Shown here in pieces: positions 57,531-64,000 of a DNA stretch of 64,000 nt. The notes under the pieces were generated by a model. That model had not been told where the DNA came from, made no database searches, and worked only from the letters and a program-made list of their open reading frames with translations. A program made the translations under genes and the position numbers. The stretch comes from Cyanobium sp. NS01 (GTDB lineage: Bacteria > Cyanobacteriota > Cyanobacteriia > PCC-6307 > Cyanobiaceae): positions 1,736,001-1,800,000 of the forward strand of contig NZ_CP047940.1 of NCBI RefSeq assembly GCF_014280235.1, in the 5' to 3' direction. Position 1 is the first letter of the stretch. Every line of letters begins with the position of its first letter.

Positions 57531-58252
57531 GCCGTATCCACGGCTGCCGCCGCCGCCGGAAGCTCGGCGGTCTGGGCCACCCCCAGGGTGGTGGGCAGGG
57601 TGGCGCGGAAGCCGCTGTAATAGGTCTCGCTGGTTTCGGCCAGGATCTCGCGCAGGGCCAGCAGCGGCTCGGGGTGATGGTCCACCCGGAAGTCGATGTG
57701 GGGGTAGCTCTCCTGGTGCATCACCAGCAGGGCCGCCGACTGACGGCCGCGGTAGTCGCCGCCGTGGGCTTCAGCGGCCTCCAGGGCCGCCATCAGGCGC
57801 TCCTCCAGGGCGAGGCCGTGGCGCTCAGCAGCCATGTAGGCCTCGGCCATCGCCAGCAGCACCAGCTCGGAGGCCAGGTAATTGCCCGCCACCGAAAAGC
57901 CCGGGTAGCAGCGATGGGCCGCCAGGCCGGCGCAGTCAGGGCCCGTCCAGGCGGCGGTGCGGCCCTGGCTGTCCACCAGGTGCACCTGGCGGCCGTCGCG
58001 ACCCGGATCGTCCTGCAGCAGCGACTCCAGCACCGCTTCGGCGCCCAGCTCACCGCCGCTCTGCAGCTGAAGCTGCTCCAGCCGGTCAAGCCCCCAGGGA
58101 CCGAAGTAGGGGTTGGTGCTGGCCTGGGTGGCCACAGCTCCCACGCCTGATCGGGCATGGGGTACGAGGGAACCCACGGCCAGGTGGCGGGTGGCAACGC
58201 CCACCCCGGTCATCCCGGTGGGGCGATCCCAGGCAACGATCGAGTAGGTCAT
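57500..58252 (-). CDS. DUF1028-family (Ntn-hydrolase-like) protein
   Basis: The start at 58252 gives 250 residues (MTYSIVAWDRPTGMTGVGVA). SxVARDPxTG-like opening, HARSGVGAVATQASTNPYFG and FSVAGNYLASELVLLAMAEA match DUF1028, a family with Ntn-hydrolase fold often found near amino-acid and peptide catabolism genes. It is antisense within the cluster. Substrate unknown; amide or ureide hydrolysis would fit. Confidence 0.85.
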   Translation of the reverse strand: MTYSIVAWDRPTGMTGVGVATRHLAVGSLVPHARSGVGAVATQASTNPYFGPWGLDRLEQLQLQSGGELGAEAVLESLLQDDPGRDGRQVHLVDSQGRTAAWTGPDCAGLAAHRCYPGFSVAGNYLASELVLLAMAEAYMAAERHGLALEERLMAALEAAEAHGGDYRGRQSAALLVMHQESYPHIDFRVDHHPEPLLALREILAETSETYYSGFRATLPTTLGVAQTAELPAAAAAVDTAQPPDMPISA

Positions 58253-58459
58253 CGCGGGTGGGTGGGTAGGACGTGATGGGAGCCATGGAGGCCCACCACG
58301 CATGGTGCGGAGAATTAGGTTCTGGTGATGATTGACGATCCTGGTCCGTGAGTTTGTGCCTAACGGCACCTTTGATCAGACCCGCCCCCGGCCGAGTCGA
58401 TCAACGGGATCGTCCGCACCCTGATCAGCCGATTCTCCTCAGCCGATACGGTCCCTTCC

Positions 58460-59791
58460 ATGACTCAGCTTAGCGCCGCTCCCCTGGGCTCAGGCTCTCT
58501 CAGCAACGGCCATCTCGGCAGCGACACCGCCTCCCTGGCGGCGGTCAGCTCGCTGCTGGCGCTGCGGGCCGACGGGGAGCGCCTGGCCCTCAACCTCGAA
58601 GCCCTGGCCACGATCGGCCGGGTGCCCTCCGGGGCCGTGCGGCGGCTGGCCTTCAGCGATGAAGACCGCGCCGCCCGCGCCCTGGTGCAGGGCTGGATGG
58701 AGCAGGCGGGCATGGCGGTGCGGATCGACACCGCCGGCAACATGATCGGCCGCTACGAGGGCCTCCAGCCCACGGCCCCAGTGCTGGCCACCGGCTCCCA
58801 CATCGACACGGTGCCAGAGGGGGGCCACTACGACGGAGCCCTCGGGGTGCTCGCCGGGCTGGAGGTGGTGCAGGTGCTCGCGGAGCACAACCAGCGCCTG
58901 CAGCACCCGCTCGAGCTGATCGTGTTCGCCGATGAGGAGAGCACCATGGTGGGCTGCAAGAACCTGGTGGGCCGCGCCTCCGACGACCCCAGCGCCTACA
59001 CCACAGCCCTGGGGGTGCCGATTCAGGAGGGCCTGGCCAGCATCGGCGGCTCCTGGGAGCACCGCGCCAGCGCCCGCCGGGCGCCCGGCGAGATCGCCGC
59101 CTTCGTGGAGCTGCATGTGGAGCAGGGGGGGGTACTGGAGGCCGTGGGCAAGGACATCGGCGTGGTGGAGGGCGTTGTGGGCCAGCAGCGCTACACGATC
59201 AGCGTGACCGGCCAGGCCAACCACGCCGGCACCACGCCGATGGGCATGCGGCGCGATGCCCTCACCACAGCAGCCCAGATCATCCTGGCGGTGGAGGACA
59301 TGGCCCTCCACTTCCCCGGCGATCCGGTGGCCACGGTGGGCAAGCTGCAGGTGTGGCCCAATGCCGCCAACATCGTGCCGGGACGGGTGGAGTTCACCCT
59401 CGACATGCGCGACCTCTCCCACAGCGTGATCGACCACATGCGCGCCCACCTGGAGCGCAAGATCGAGAACATCGCCGTGGCCAGCCGCACCCGGATCGCG
59501 ATGACGCCCCAGTTCGTGGTGGATCCCAGCCCCGCCGATCCGATGGTGCAGGCGTTGATCACCGAGAGCTGCCAGCAGCTGGGGCTGAGCCACACCCACC
59601 TGCCCAGCCGCGCCAGCCACGACTCCCAGGAGCTGGGCCGCCTCACCGCCATGGGCATGATCTTCGTGCCCAGCCGCGACGGCGTGTCCCACTCGGCCGA
59701 CGAGTACACCACGCCGGAGCAGTGCGAACAGGGCGTGAATGTGCTGCTGCAGAGCCTGATCCGTCTGGATGCCAGCCTCTCCGGCAGCTGA
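58460..59791 (+). CDS. M20-family N-carbamoyl amino acid hydrolase / allantoate amidohydrolase-like
   Basis: The 443-residue enzyme has the metal-binding series GSHIDTVPEGGHYDGALGV (His, Asp) and FADEESTMVGCKNLVG (Glu pair), the dimerisation-domain segment GQANHAGTTPMGMRRDALT and RASHDSQELGRL near the end. Such Zn- or Mn-enzymes remove the carbamoyl group from N-carbamoyl amino acids or open allantoate. With a carbamoyltransferase relative in the same cluster, a recycling or regulatory counter-reaction is likely. It starts after a 207-base gap containing the cluster's second promoter region. Confidence 0.88.
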   Translation: MTQLSAAPLGSGSLSNGHLGSDTASLAAVSSLLALRADGERLALNLEALATIGRVPSGAVRRLAFSDEDRAARALVQGWMEQAGMAVRIDTAGNMIGRYEGLQPTAPVLATGSHIDTVPEGGHYDGALGVLAGLEVVQVLAEHNQRLQHPLELIVFADEESTMVGCKNLVGRASDDPSAYTTALGVPIQEGLASIGGSWEHRASARRAPGEIAAFVELHVEQGGVLEAVGKDIGVVEGVVGQQRYTISVTGQANHAGTTPMGMRRDALTTAAQIILAVEDMALHFPGDPVATVGKLQVWPNAANIVPGRVEFTLDMRDLSHSVIDHMRAHLERKIENIAVASRTRIAMTPQFVVDPSPADPMVQALITESCQQLGLSHTHLPSRASHDSQELGRLTAMGMIFVPSRDGVSHSADEYTTPEQCEQGVNVLLQSLIRLDASLSGS

Positions 59792-59801
59792 ACCCGGGCC
59801 G

Positions 59802-61436
59802 ATGACCGAGCGCCCTGACGCCATCGTGGTGGGATCGGGCGCCACCGGGGGGGTGGCCGCCATGGTGCTGGCGGAGGCCGGACTTCGGGTGCTGGTGCTC
59901 GAGGCCGGGGCGGAACTGGGCGCCGCCCGTGCCCGTGGCGCCGAGCCGCTCAACAGCCTGCGGCGGCTCGCCCACCTCGCCAGCGGTCGGCAGCGCCTGC
60001 AGGCCCACCACCCCGGCTACTGGAAGCACAACCCCGAACTGTTCGCCGACGAGCGCCTCAACCCCTATTCCACCCCGCCCGACCGCCCCTTTCTCTGGAC
60101 CCGCGGCCGCCAGCTGGGCGGCAAGAGCCTCACCTGGGGGGGCATCACCCTGCGGCTGAGCCGCTACGAATTCAAGGCCGGTGAACGCGATGGCCAAGGG
60201 CCCAGCTGGCCGATCGACGAGCCGGATCTGGCGCCCTACTACGACCGCCTGGAGCGGTTGCTGGGGGTGCATGGCCGGGCCGACGGCCTGCCCCAGCTCC
60301 CCGACGGCCAGTTCCTCGATCCCCTGCCCCTCACCCCGGGCGAACAGCACCTGCGCCAGGCGATCGGCCGCGAGCTGGGTCTGCCCCTGATCCACTCCCG
60401 GGGCTTCAACCTTCACCGCGGCCCCGGCTGGTGCCGCTCATCGAGCCCCGGCAGCACCCTGGCCCGGGCCGTGGCCACTGGCCGCACCGTGGTGCGCAGC
60501 GGCACCCTGGTGAGCCACCTCGTGATGGAGCCGGGCCAGGAGCGAGCCCGCGGGGTCGTGGTGGTCGACAGTCACAGCGGCGAGCGGCAGGAGCTGCAGG
60601 CGCCGCTGGTGGTGCTGTGCGCCTCCACGATCGAGACGCTGCGGATCCTGCTGCACTCCGGCGAGGCCTGCAGGCGCGGCGGGCTGATCGATCCCTCCGG
60701 CAGCCTGGGGCACTATCTGATGGACCACGTGTCCAGCAGCCGCTTCTTCTCGGTGCCCGGCCTGGCCCCGCCCCCTGAACCCGCCGAGCTCTCCGGCGCC
60801 GGCAGCTGCTTCATCCCCAACACCGTGAACCTGGATGGGGCCAGCCAGGAGGGCTTCCAGCGCGGCTACGGCCTCTGGGCGGCGGTGCAGCGCTTCGATC
60901 CGCCCAGCCTGCTGCAGCGACGCCGCGGTGAGGCCGTTGGCTTCCTGATCGGCCATGGCGAGGTGCTGCCCCGGACTGACAACCGGGTCAGCCTGAACGG
61001 CGATCAGGTGGATGCCTGGGGGCTGCCGACGCCGCACATCTCCATGGGCTGGGGGCCGAATGAAGGCGCGATGGTGGCCCATATGCAGCAGCGCATGGAG
61101 GCCGTGGTGGCCGCGGCCGGGGGCGCGATCCGTCCGCTGGAGGATCTGTTCGTGCTGCCGCTGCTGGAGCCCTGGATCCGCTCCAGCCACGCCACCGGCC
61201 AGGGCGCCGCGCCCCCCGGCTACTACATCCATGAACTGGGCGGCGCCCGCATGGCCGCCAGGGAGGAGGAGGGGGTGGTGAATGCCTTCAACCAGTGCTG
61301 GCGCGCCCCCAATGTGCTGGTGGTGGATGGGGCCTGCTGGCCTGGCGCCGGCTGGCAGAGCCCCACCCTCACGGCCATGGCGATCACCTGGCGGGCCTGC
61401 GAGGCCGCCACCAGGCGACTGCGCCGGGGGGACTGA
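59802..61436 (+). CDS. GMC-family FAD oxidoreductase
   Basis: The 544-residue protein starts at 59802 (MTERPDAIVVGSGATGGVAA). It has the FAD motif VVGSGATGGVAAMVLAEAGL, GRQLGGKSLTWGGITLRLS and the C-terminal LVVDGACWPGAGWQSPTLT block with HELGGARMA, as in GMC/pyranose-2-oxidase-like enzymes that oxidise alcohols. It begins 10 bases after the M20 gene, so it belongs to the same transcript. Substrate unknown. Confidence 0.88.
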   Translation: MTERPDAIVVGSGATGGVAAMVLAEAGLRVLVLEAGAELGAARARGAEPLNSLRRLAHLASGRQRLQAHHPGYWKHNPELFADERLNPYSTPPDRPFLWTRGRQLGGKSLTWGGITLRLSRYEFKAGERDGQGPSWPIDEPDLAPYYDRLERLLGVHGRADGLPQLPDGQFLDPLPLTPGEQHLRQAIGRELGLPLIHSRGFNLHRGPGWCRSSSPGSTLARAVATGRTVVRSGTLVSHLVMEPGQERARGVVVVDSHSGERQELQAPLVVLCASTIETLRILLHSGEACRRGGLIDPSGSLGHYLMDHVSSSRFFSVPGLAPPPEPAELSGAGSCFIPNTVNLDGASQEGFQRGYGLWAAVQRFDPPSLLQRRRGEAVGFLIGHGEVLPRTDNRVSLNGDQVDAWGLPTPHISMGWGPNEGAMVAHMQQRMEAVVAAAGGAIRPLEDLFVLPLLEPWIRSSHATGQGAAPPGYYIHELGGARMAAREEEGVVNAFNQCWRAPNVLVVDGACWPGAGWQSPTLTAMAITWRACEAATRRLRRGD

Positions 61437-61583
61437 CCCCGGTGCCGGGGGGAACATCTGAAGCCCCTGCGTCAGGAGTCAGCCACAGCAGAGCAGATCC
61501 TGTGTCTGTTGGCACAACCGCTGAGGCCACTGGTCCGCACAATGGCGGGGCGACCTTTAACCGGGTCGGGCAAGGGAGAACGA

Positions 61584-61614
61584 GAGCGAAGGTTGGCGCC
61601 TTCGCTCTTTTTTT
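61584..61614 (+). terminator. Rho-independent terminator of the nitrogen cluster
   Basis: GAGCGAAGG (61584-61592) pairs with CCTTCGCTC (61599-61607) around a 6-base loop, followed by seven T. It ends the transcript about 150 bases after the GMC gene; the intervening 61437-61583 shows no ORF or clear RNA. Confidence 0.93.
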
Positions 61615-61686
61615 ATGGGCGATTGCTGCTTCGCTCGGCGCGGCTGGCTCGGAGTGGACGCTCTGAGTGGGCGTCGTGTTTGCGTC

Positions 61687-61941
61687 TCAGAGCAGGAACA
61701 AACTGTTCAGGTAGTGCTGTTGCACGCAGGCATCGGTGCAACCGTTCTGGAACAGAAATGTGGCCAGGGCCGAAGTTGTGAGGCCATGCTGATTCCAGCC
61801 CGGGTGGGTGGCGAGAAAGCGCTGCAGCGCGCTGAACACCACATCCGCCACCTCGCTCTCCAGCACCGTCGCGGACTCTCCCCTGGCGCCATCACCAGCC
61901 TCAGGCTCCTGGGCAGGGGGAGGGGTCAAGTCCATCGGCAT
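61687..61941 (-). CDS. DUF2811-family protein, 84 aa
   Basis: Start at 61941 (MPMDLTPPPAQEP) or 61935. The core VADVVFSALQRFLATHPGWN ... LATFLFQNGCTDACVQQHYL matches cyanobacterial DUF2811, a small helical protein. Function unknown. It is convergent with the cluster terminator. Confidence 0.78.
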   Translation of the reverse strand: MPMDLTPPPAQEPEAGDGARGESATVLESEVADVVFSALQRFLATHPGWNQHGLTTSALATFLFQNGCTDACVQQHYLNSLFLL

Positions 61942-62179
61942 CAGCGCTGCGGCAGTGGGGCTCAGTACGCCACATCCCCGAGCCTTCGTCAAAGCCGGGG
62001 CGCCCTGACCACGGCAGGGCGTTCAAGGCTGAGACTTGCTGCCGCGCAGCAGCTGTTGATCAGCTGAACCAACAGCCGGCGACCCGGGAGCGCCCCAGCG
62101 CCACGGTGTCAAGACGACGCTGAACAGATCGCCGAAATCCCCAGCACCCCCGCCGCAACGGTCATCGGGAGCACCGTTC

Positions 62180-62229
62180 TGGGGAAAACCCCCTGCGGAT
62201 CTGGGGAAAAGCCCCGAAACATGGGGAAA
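62180..62229 (+). repeat. Three TGGGGAAA repeats forming small hairpins
   Basis: TGGGGAAA recurs at 62180, 62202 and 62222. The first two units form GGGGAAAACCCC and GGGGAAAAGCCCC hairpins. They lie in the 370-base gap downstream of cbiX (minus strand) with no other feature; possible mRNA 3' structure for cbiX. Confidence 0.6.
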
Positions 62230-62311
62230 GGCTTCAATGATCAGCCTTGCTGATCTGGGGGCCTGGAGCCGCGAAGCTCCCACGCGAGACAACTGCGCCA
62301 GGTGCGGCTGG

Positions 62312-63418
62312 CTACGCCGTCGCGCCACCGGAGCGCAGGGTGCGGGGGCCCAGGGGGTGGTCGGCGTGGGGGTAGACGGGGTGGTGGTGGTGGCCATGGC
62401 CATGGCCGTGCTCGCTGGCCGCGGCCCCCAAGGGGATGGGAACCCCATCGGGCTGACAGGCTCCGGTGCATTCGCGCTCGCACAGGTCACAGCCATCCGT
62501 GAGCCCTTCCACATGGTGGTGGTGGCTGTGCTGCGGCGCCCCCACATCCGTTTCAAAGCCGAGCACCTGGGCCCGGTATTTGCAGAGGGAGCAGTTCATC
62601 GCGGTGTCGCCCCGCACCACATCCATCACCCGCTCCTCGAAGGTGTCGAGCACATGGGGATGGTCACCTAAATAGGCGGCCTGAATGAATTGCAGCTCGG
62701 GATGATCGGCCGCCACGCGCTCGGTGTGCTGCACGATCCGGCTCACCAACACCCCTGAAAAAAGGAAGTAGGGAAACACCACCACCCGGCGGTAGCCCAG
62801 TCGCACCGCCTGGCGCAGGCCTGGCTCCACCAAGGGAAAAGTGACGCCTGAGTACACCGTTTCGCCCCAGCCGAAACCAAAGCCCTCCACCAGCATGCGG
62901 GTGACCTTGGCCACGTTGGAGTTGGCATCGGGGTCGGACGACCCGCGCCCCACCACCACCAGCAGGGTGTCCTGCAGGGGCACAGAGCCGGTGGCCCTGG
63001 CGAGGGCCTCCCGGATCCGGGCCCCGGCGGCCTGGATCATGCGGCGATCCACCCCGAGCTCCCGGCCGTAGTCGATGCGCAGTCCGGTTTCTGCAGCGTA
63101 GGTGTTGAGCACCGAAGGGATGTCGTTCTTGGCGTGGCCCGCCGCAAACAGCATCGCCGGCACCGCCAGGATGTGCTCCGCACCGCGGCGGCGCAGGGCC
63201 TCCAGACCGTCGCGCAGGATCGGCCGGGCGAACTCCAGGTAGCCGTATTCCAGGGGCAGCGGCCGCAGCCGCTGCTGCAGCTGCTCGGCCAGGGCGGCAA
63301 ACTCGGCCACCGCCAGGCGGTTGCGGCTGCCATGGCCACACACCAGCACCCCGAGGGAACGGCCCCCGGCCGTGAGGGTGGCATCGGCCAGAAACGAAGC
63401 GGAAGCCTGTGAACTCAT
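62312..63418 (-). CDS. cbiX: Long-form sirohydrochlorin chelatase (CbiX type) with His-rich tail
   Basis: The 368-residue protein holds two chelatase repeats: VLVCGHGSRNRLAVAEFAAL then PAMLFAAGHAKNDIPSVL in the first, VVVGRGSSDPDANSNVAKV and VVVFPYFLFSGVLVSRIVQH in the second. It ends with a cysteine motif (MNCSLCKYR ... CDLCERECTGAC) and His clusters (HSHHHHVEG, HGHGHGHHHH). Long CbiX inserts cobalt into sirohydrochlorin for cobalamin; the cysteine region carries an Fe-S cluster in known long forms. Iron insertion for siroheme is also possible. It supplies the cofactor needed by NrdJ at 11-13 kb. Confidence 0.9.
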   Translation of the reverse strand: MSSQASASFLADATLTAGGRSLGVLVCGHGSRNRLAVAEFAALAEQLQQRLRPLPLEYGYLEFARPILRDGLEALRRRGAEHILAVPAMLFAAGHAKNDIPSVLNTYAAETGLRIDYGRELGVDRRMIQAAGARIREALARATGSVPLQDTLLVVVGRGSSDPDANSNVAKVTRMLVEGFGFGWGETVYSGVTFPLVEPGLRQAVRLGYRRVVVFPYFLFSGVLVSRIVQHTERVAADHPELQFIQAAYLGDHPHVLDTFEERVMDVVRGDTAMNCSLCKYRAQVLGFETDVGAPQHSHHHHVEGLTDGCDLCERECTGACQPDGVPIPLGAAASEHGHGHGHHHHPVYPHADHPLGPRTLRSGGATA

Positions 63419-63611
63419 GGCAACGGAAGCCTGTCACGACCCTATCGCCGCCTCAGCCGGGCCCTGCTGGGCCTCCGAGCTGAGCGGCAGGACGCAGGAG
63501 GGGCGGGCCCGGGGCGAACCGATCAGCGCTGCTAAGGCCAAAAATAAGCAGATCAAAACCCATTAGTGGTCAAGATCCTGCATTGATTCGTAACATTGGC
63601 CCATCGTTGCC

Positions 63612-63827
63612 ATGGCTCCCATGACGTCCTCCTCCCCCCAAGCCGACGAGCGCTGGTTCCTGAACGCCGCCGCTGCCCAGATCCATGCCGAGCAGCTGCA
63701 GCGGGCCGAGCGCTTCAACGGCCGCGCCGCCATGCTCGGCTTTGTGATCGGCGTGCTCACCGAAGCCATCACCGGCCAGGGCATCCTGCACCAGATCGGC
63801 CTCGGCACCCTGTTGAGCCAGGGCTGA
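63612..63827 (+). CDS. HLIP-like chlorophyll-binding protein, 71 aa
   Basis: Starts at ATG 63612 (or 63621). After a Ser-rich lead and RWFLNAAAAQIHAEQLQ, the helix AERFNGRAAMLGFVIGVLTE carries the ExxNGRxAM signature, followed by AITGQGILHQIGLG. It is a one-helix light-stress protein related to, but distinct from, the hli at 32.8 kb (longer pre-helix region). Confidence 0.85.
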   Translation: MAPMTSSSPQADERWFLNAAAAQIHAEQLQRAERFNGRAAMLGFVIGVLTEAITGQGILHQIGLGTLLSQG

Positions 63828-63902
63828 GGCCCTTCCGGCGCCACAGGATGGTCACGGCGGCTTTCCAGGCGAGGATGGCACTGATCCGGTCCGTCCTCGC
63901 CG

Positions 63903-64000
63903 ATGGCGCTGCGCCTTCCCCCCTATCAGCAGCTGCCCCCACCCCGGCCGGACACACCCCTGATCGAGCTGCCTGTGGCCAGCCTGCGGCCCACCCAGCT
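63903..64000 (+). CDS. Truncated ORF at window edge, possibly ParB/sulfiredoxin-type
   Basis: From ATG 63903 the frame reads MALRLPPYQQLPPPRPDTPL and then IELPVASLRPTQ to the window end. The LPVASLRPTQ stretch resembles the first strand of ParB-like nuclease/sulfiredoxin domains, but 32 residues are too few to decide. Confidence 0.35.
   Translation, partial: MALRLPPYQQLPPPRPDTPLIELPVASLRPTQ

Overview
The window is high-GC DNA from a picocyanobacterium of the Cyanobium/Synechococcus (alpha-cyanobacterial) type. The evidence is a phycobilisome rod linker, magnesium chelatase ChlH, two high-light-inducible proteins, a B12-dependent ribonucleotide reductase (NrdJ), a PhoB/PhoR/Crp phosphate cluster and many cyanobacteria-restricted families (DUF3038/DUF4335, DUF2949, DUF3386, DUF3318, DUF2811, CGLD27). 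All calls come from reading the sequence; no database search was run.

Layout. 1-2.2 kb: a tail-fibre-like repeat protein and a small coiled-coil protein. 2.2-8.9 kb: amine oxidase, then a phosphate cluster (SphX/PstS-like lipoprotein, ArsR regulator, Crp-type regulator, PhoB, PhoR) with two candidate Pho boxes, then a phycobilisome linker. 9.1-13.6 kb: a small conserved protein, PrfC, NrdJ. 13.6-26.4 kb: a mosaic accessory island next to tRNA-Ser. 26.5-50.6 kb: core genome (alpha-amylase, DUF operons, apt, hli, dapB, chlH, folP, tpiA, ABC exporter, Na+/alanine symporter, carB, rsfS). 51-52.3 kb: asparaginase and initiator tRNA. 52.3-61.6 kb: a nitrogen/carbamoyl gene cluster. 61.7-64 kb: DUF2811, a long CbiX chelatase, an HLIP-like protein and a truncated ORF.

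The island is the most unusual part. It has three integron attC-like sites in one orientation (about 13.9, 22.2 and 25.2 kb) and no visible integron integrase. The segment between the second and third sites carries a compact DNA-modification system: an N6-adenine methyltransferase, a one-domain specificity subunit and a tail-to-tail PD-(D/E)XK nuclease candidate. Two trypsin-like proteases lie nearby, one with a decayed C-terminal repeat tail. A dead mazEF toxin-antitoxin pair is split by an ISAs1-type element, which is itself split by an IS21-type element; both insertions have exact target-site duplications. The two ISAs1-type transposases are clearly diverged, yet both are split by a -1 frameshift at the same CGTTTTTCG motif, which suggests programmed frameshifting.

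The 52-61 kb cluster combines a Na+/solute symporter, an aspartate-carbamoyltransferase relative, a glutamine-dependent amide synthase, a DUF1028 protein, an M20 N-carbamoyl hydrolase and a GMC oxidoreductase, with a GTA-N8-TAC (NtcA-type) site upstream of the carbamoyltransferase. I infer nitrogen-regulated synthesis and recycling of a carbamoylated, amidated amino-acid derivative; the product is unknown.
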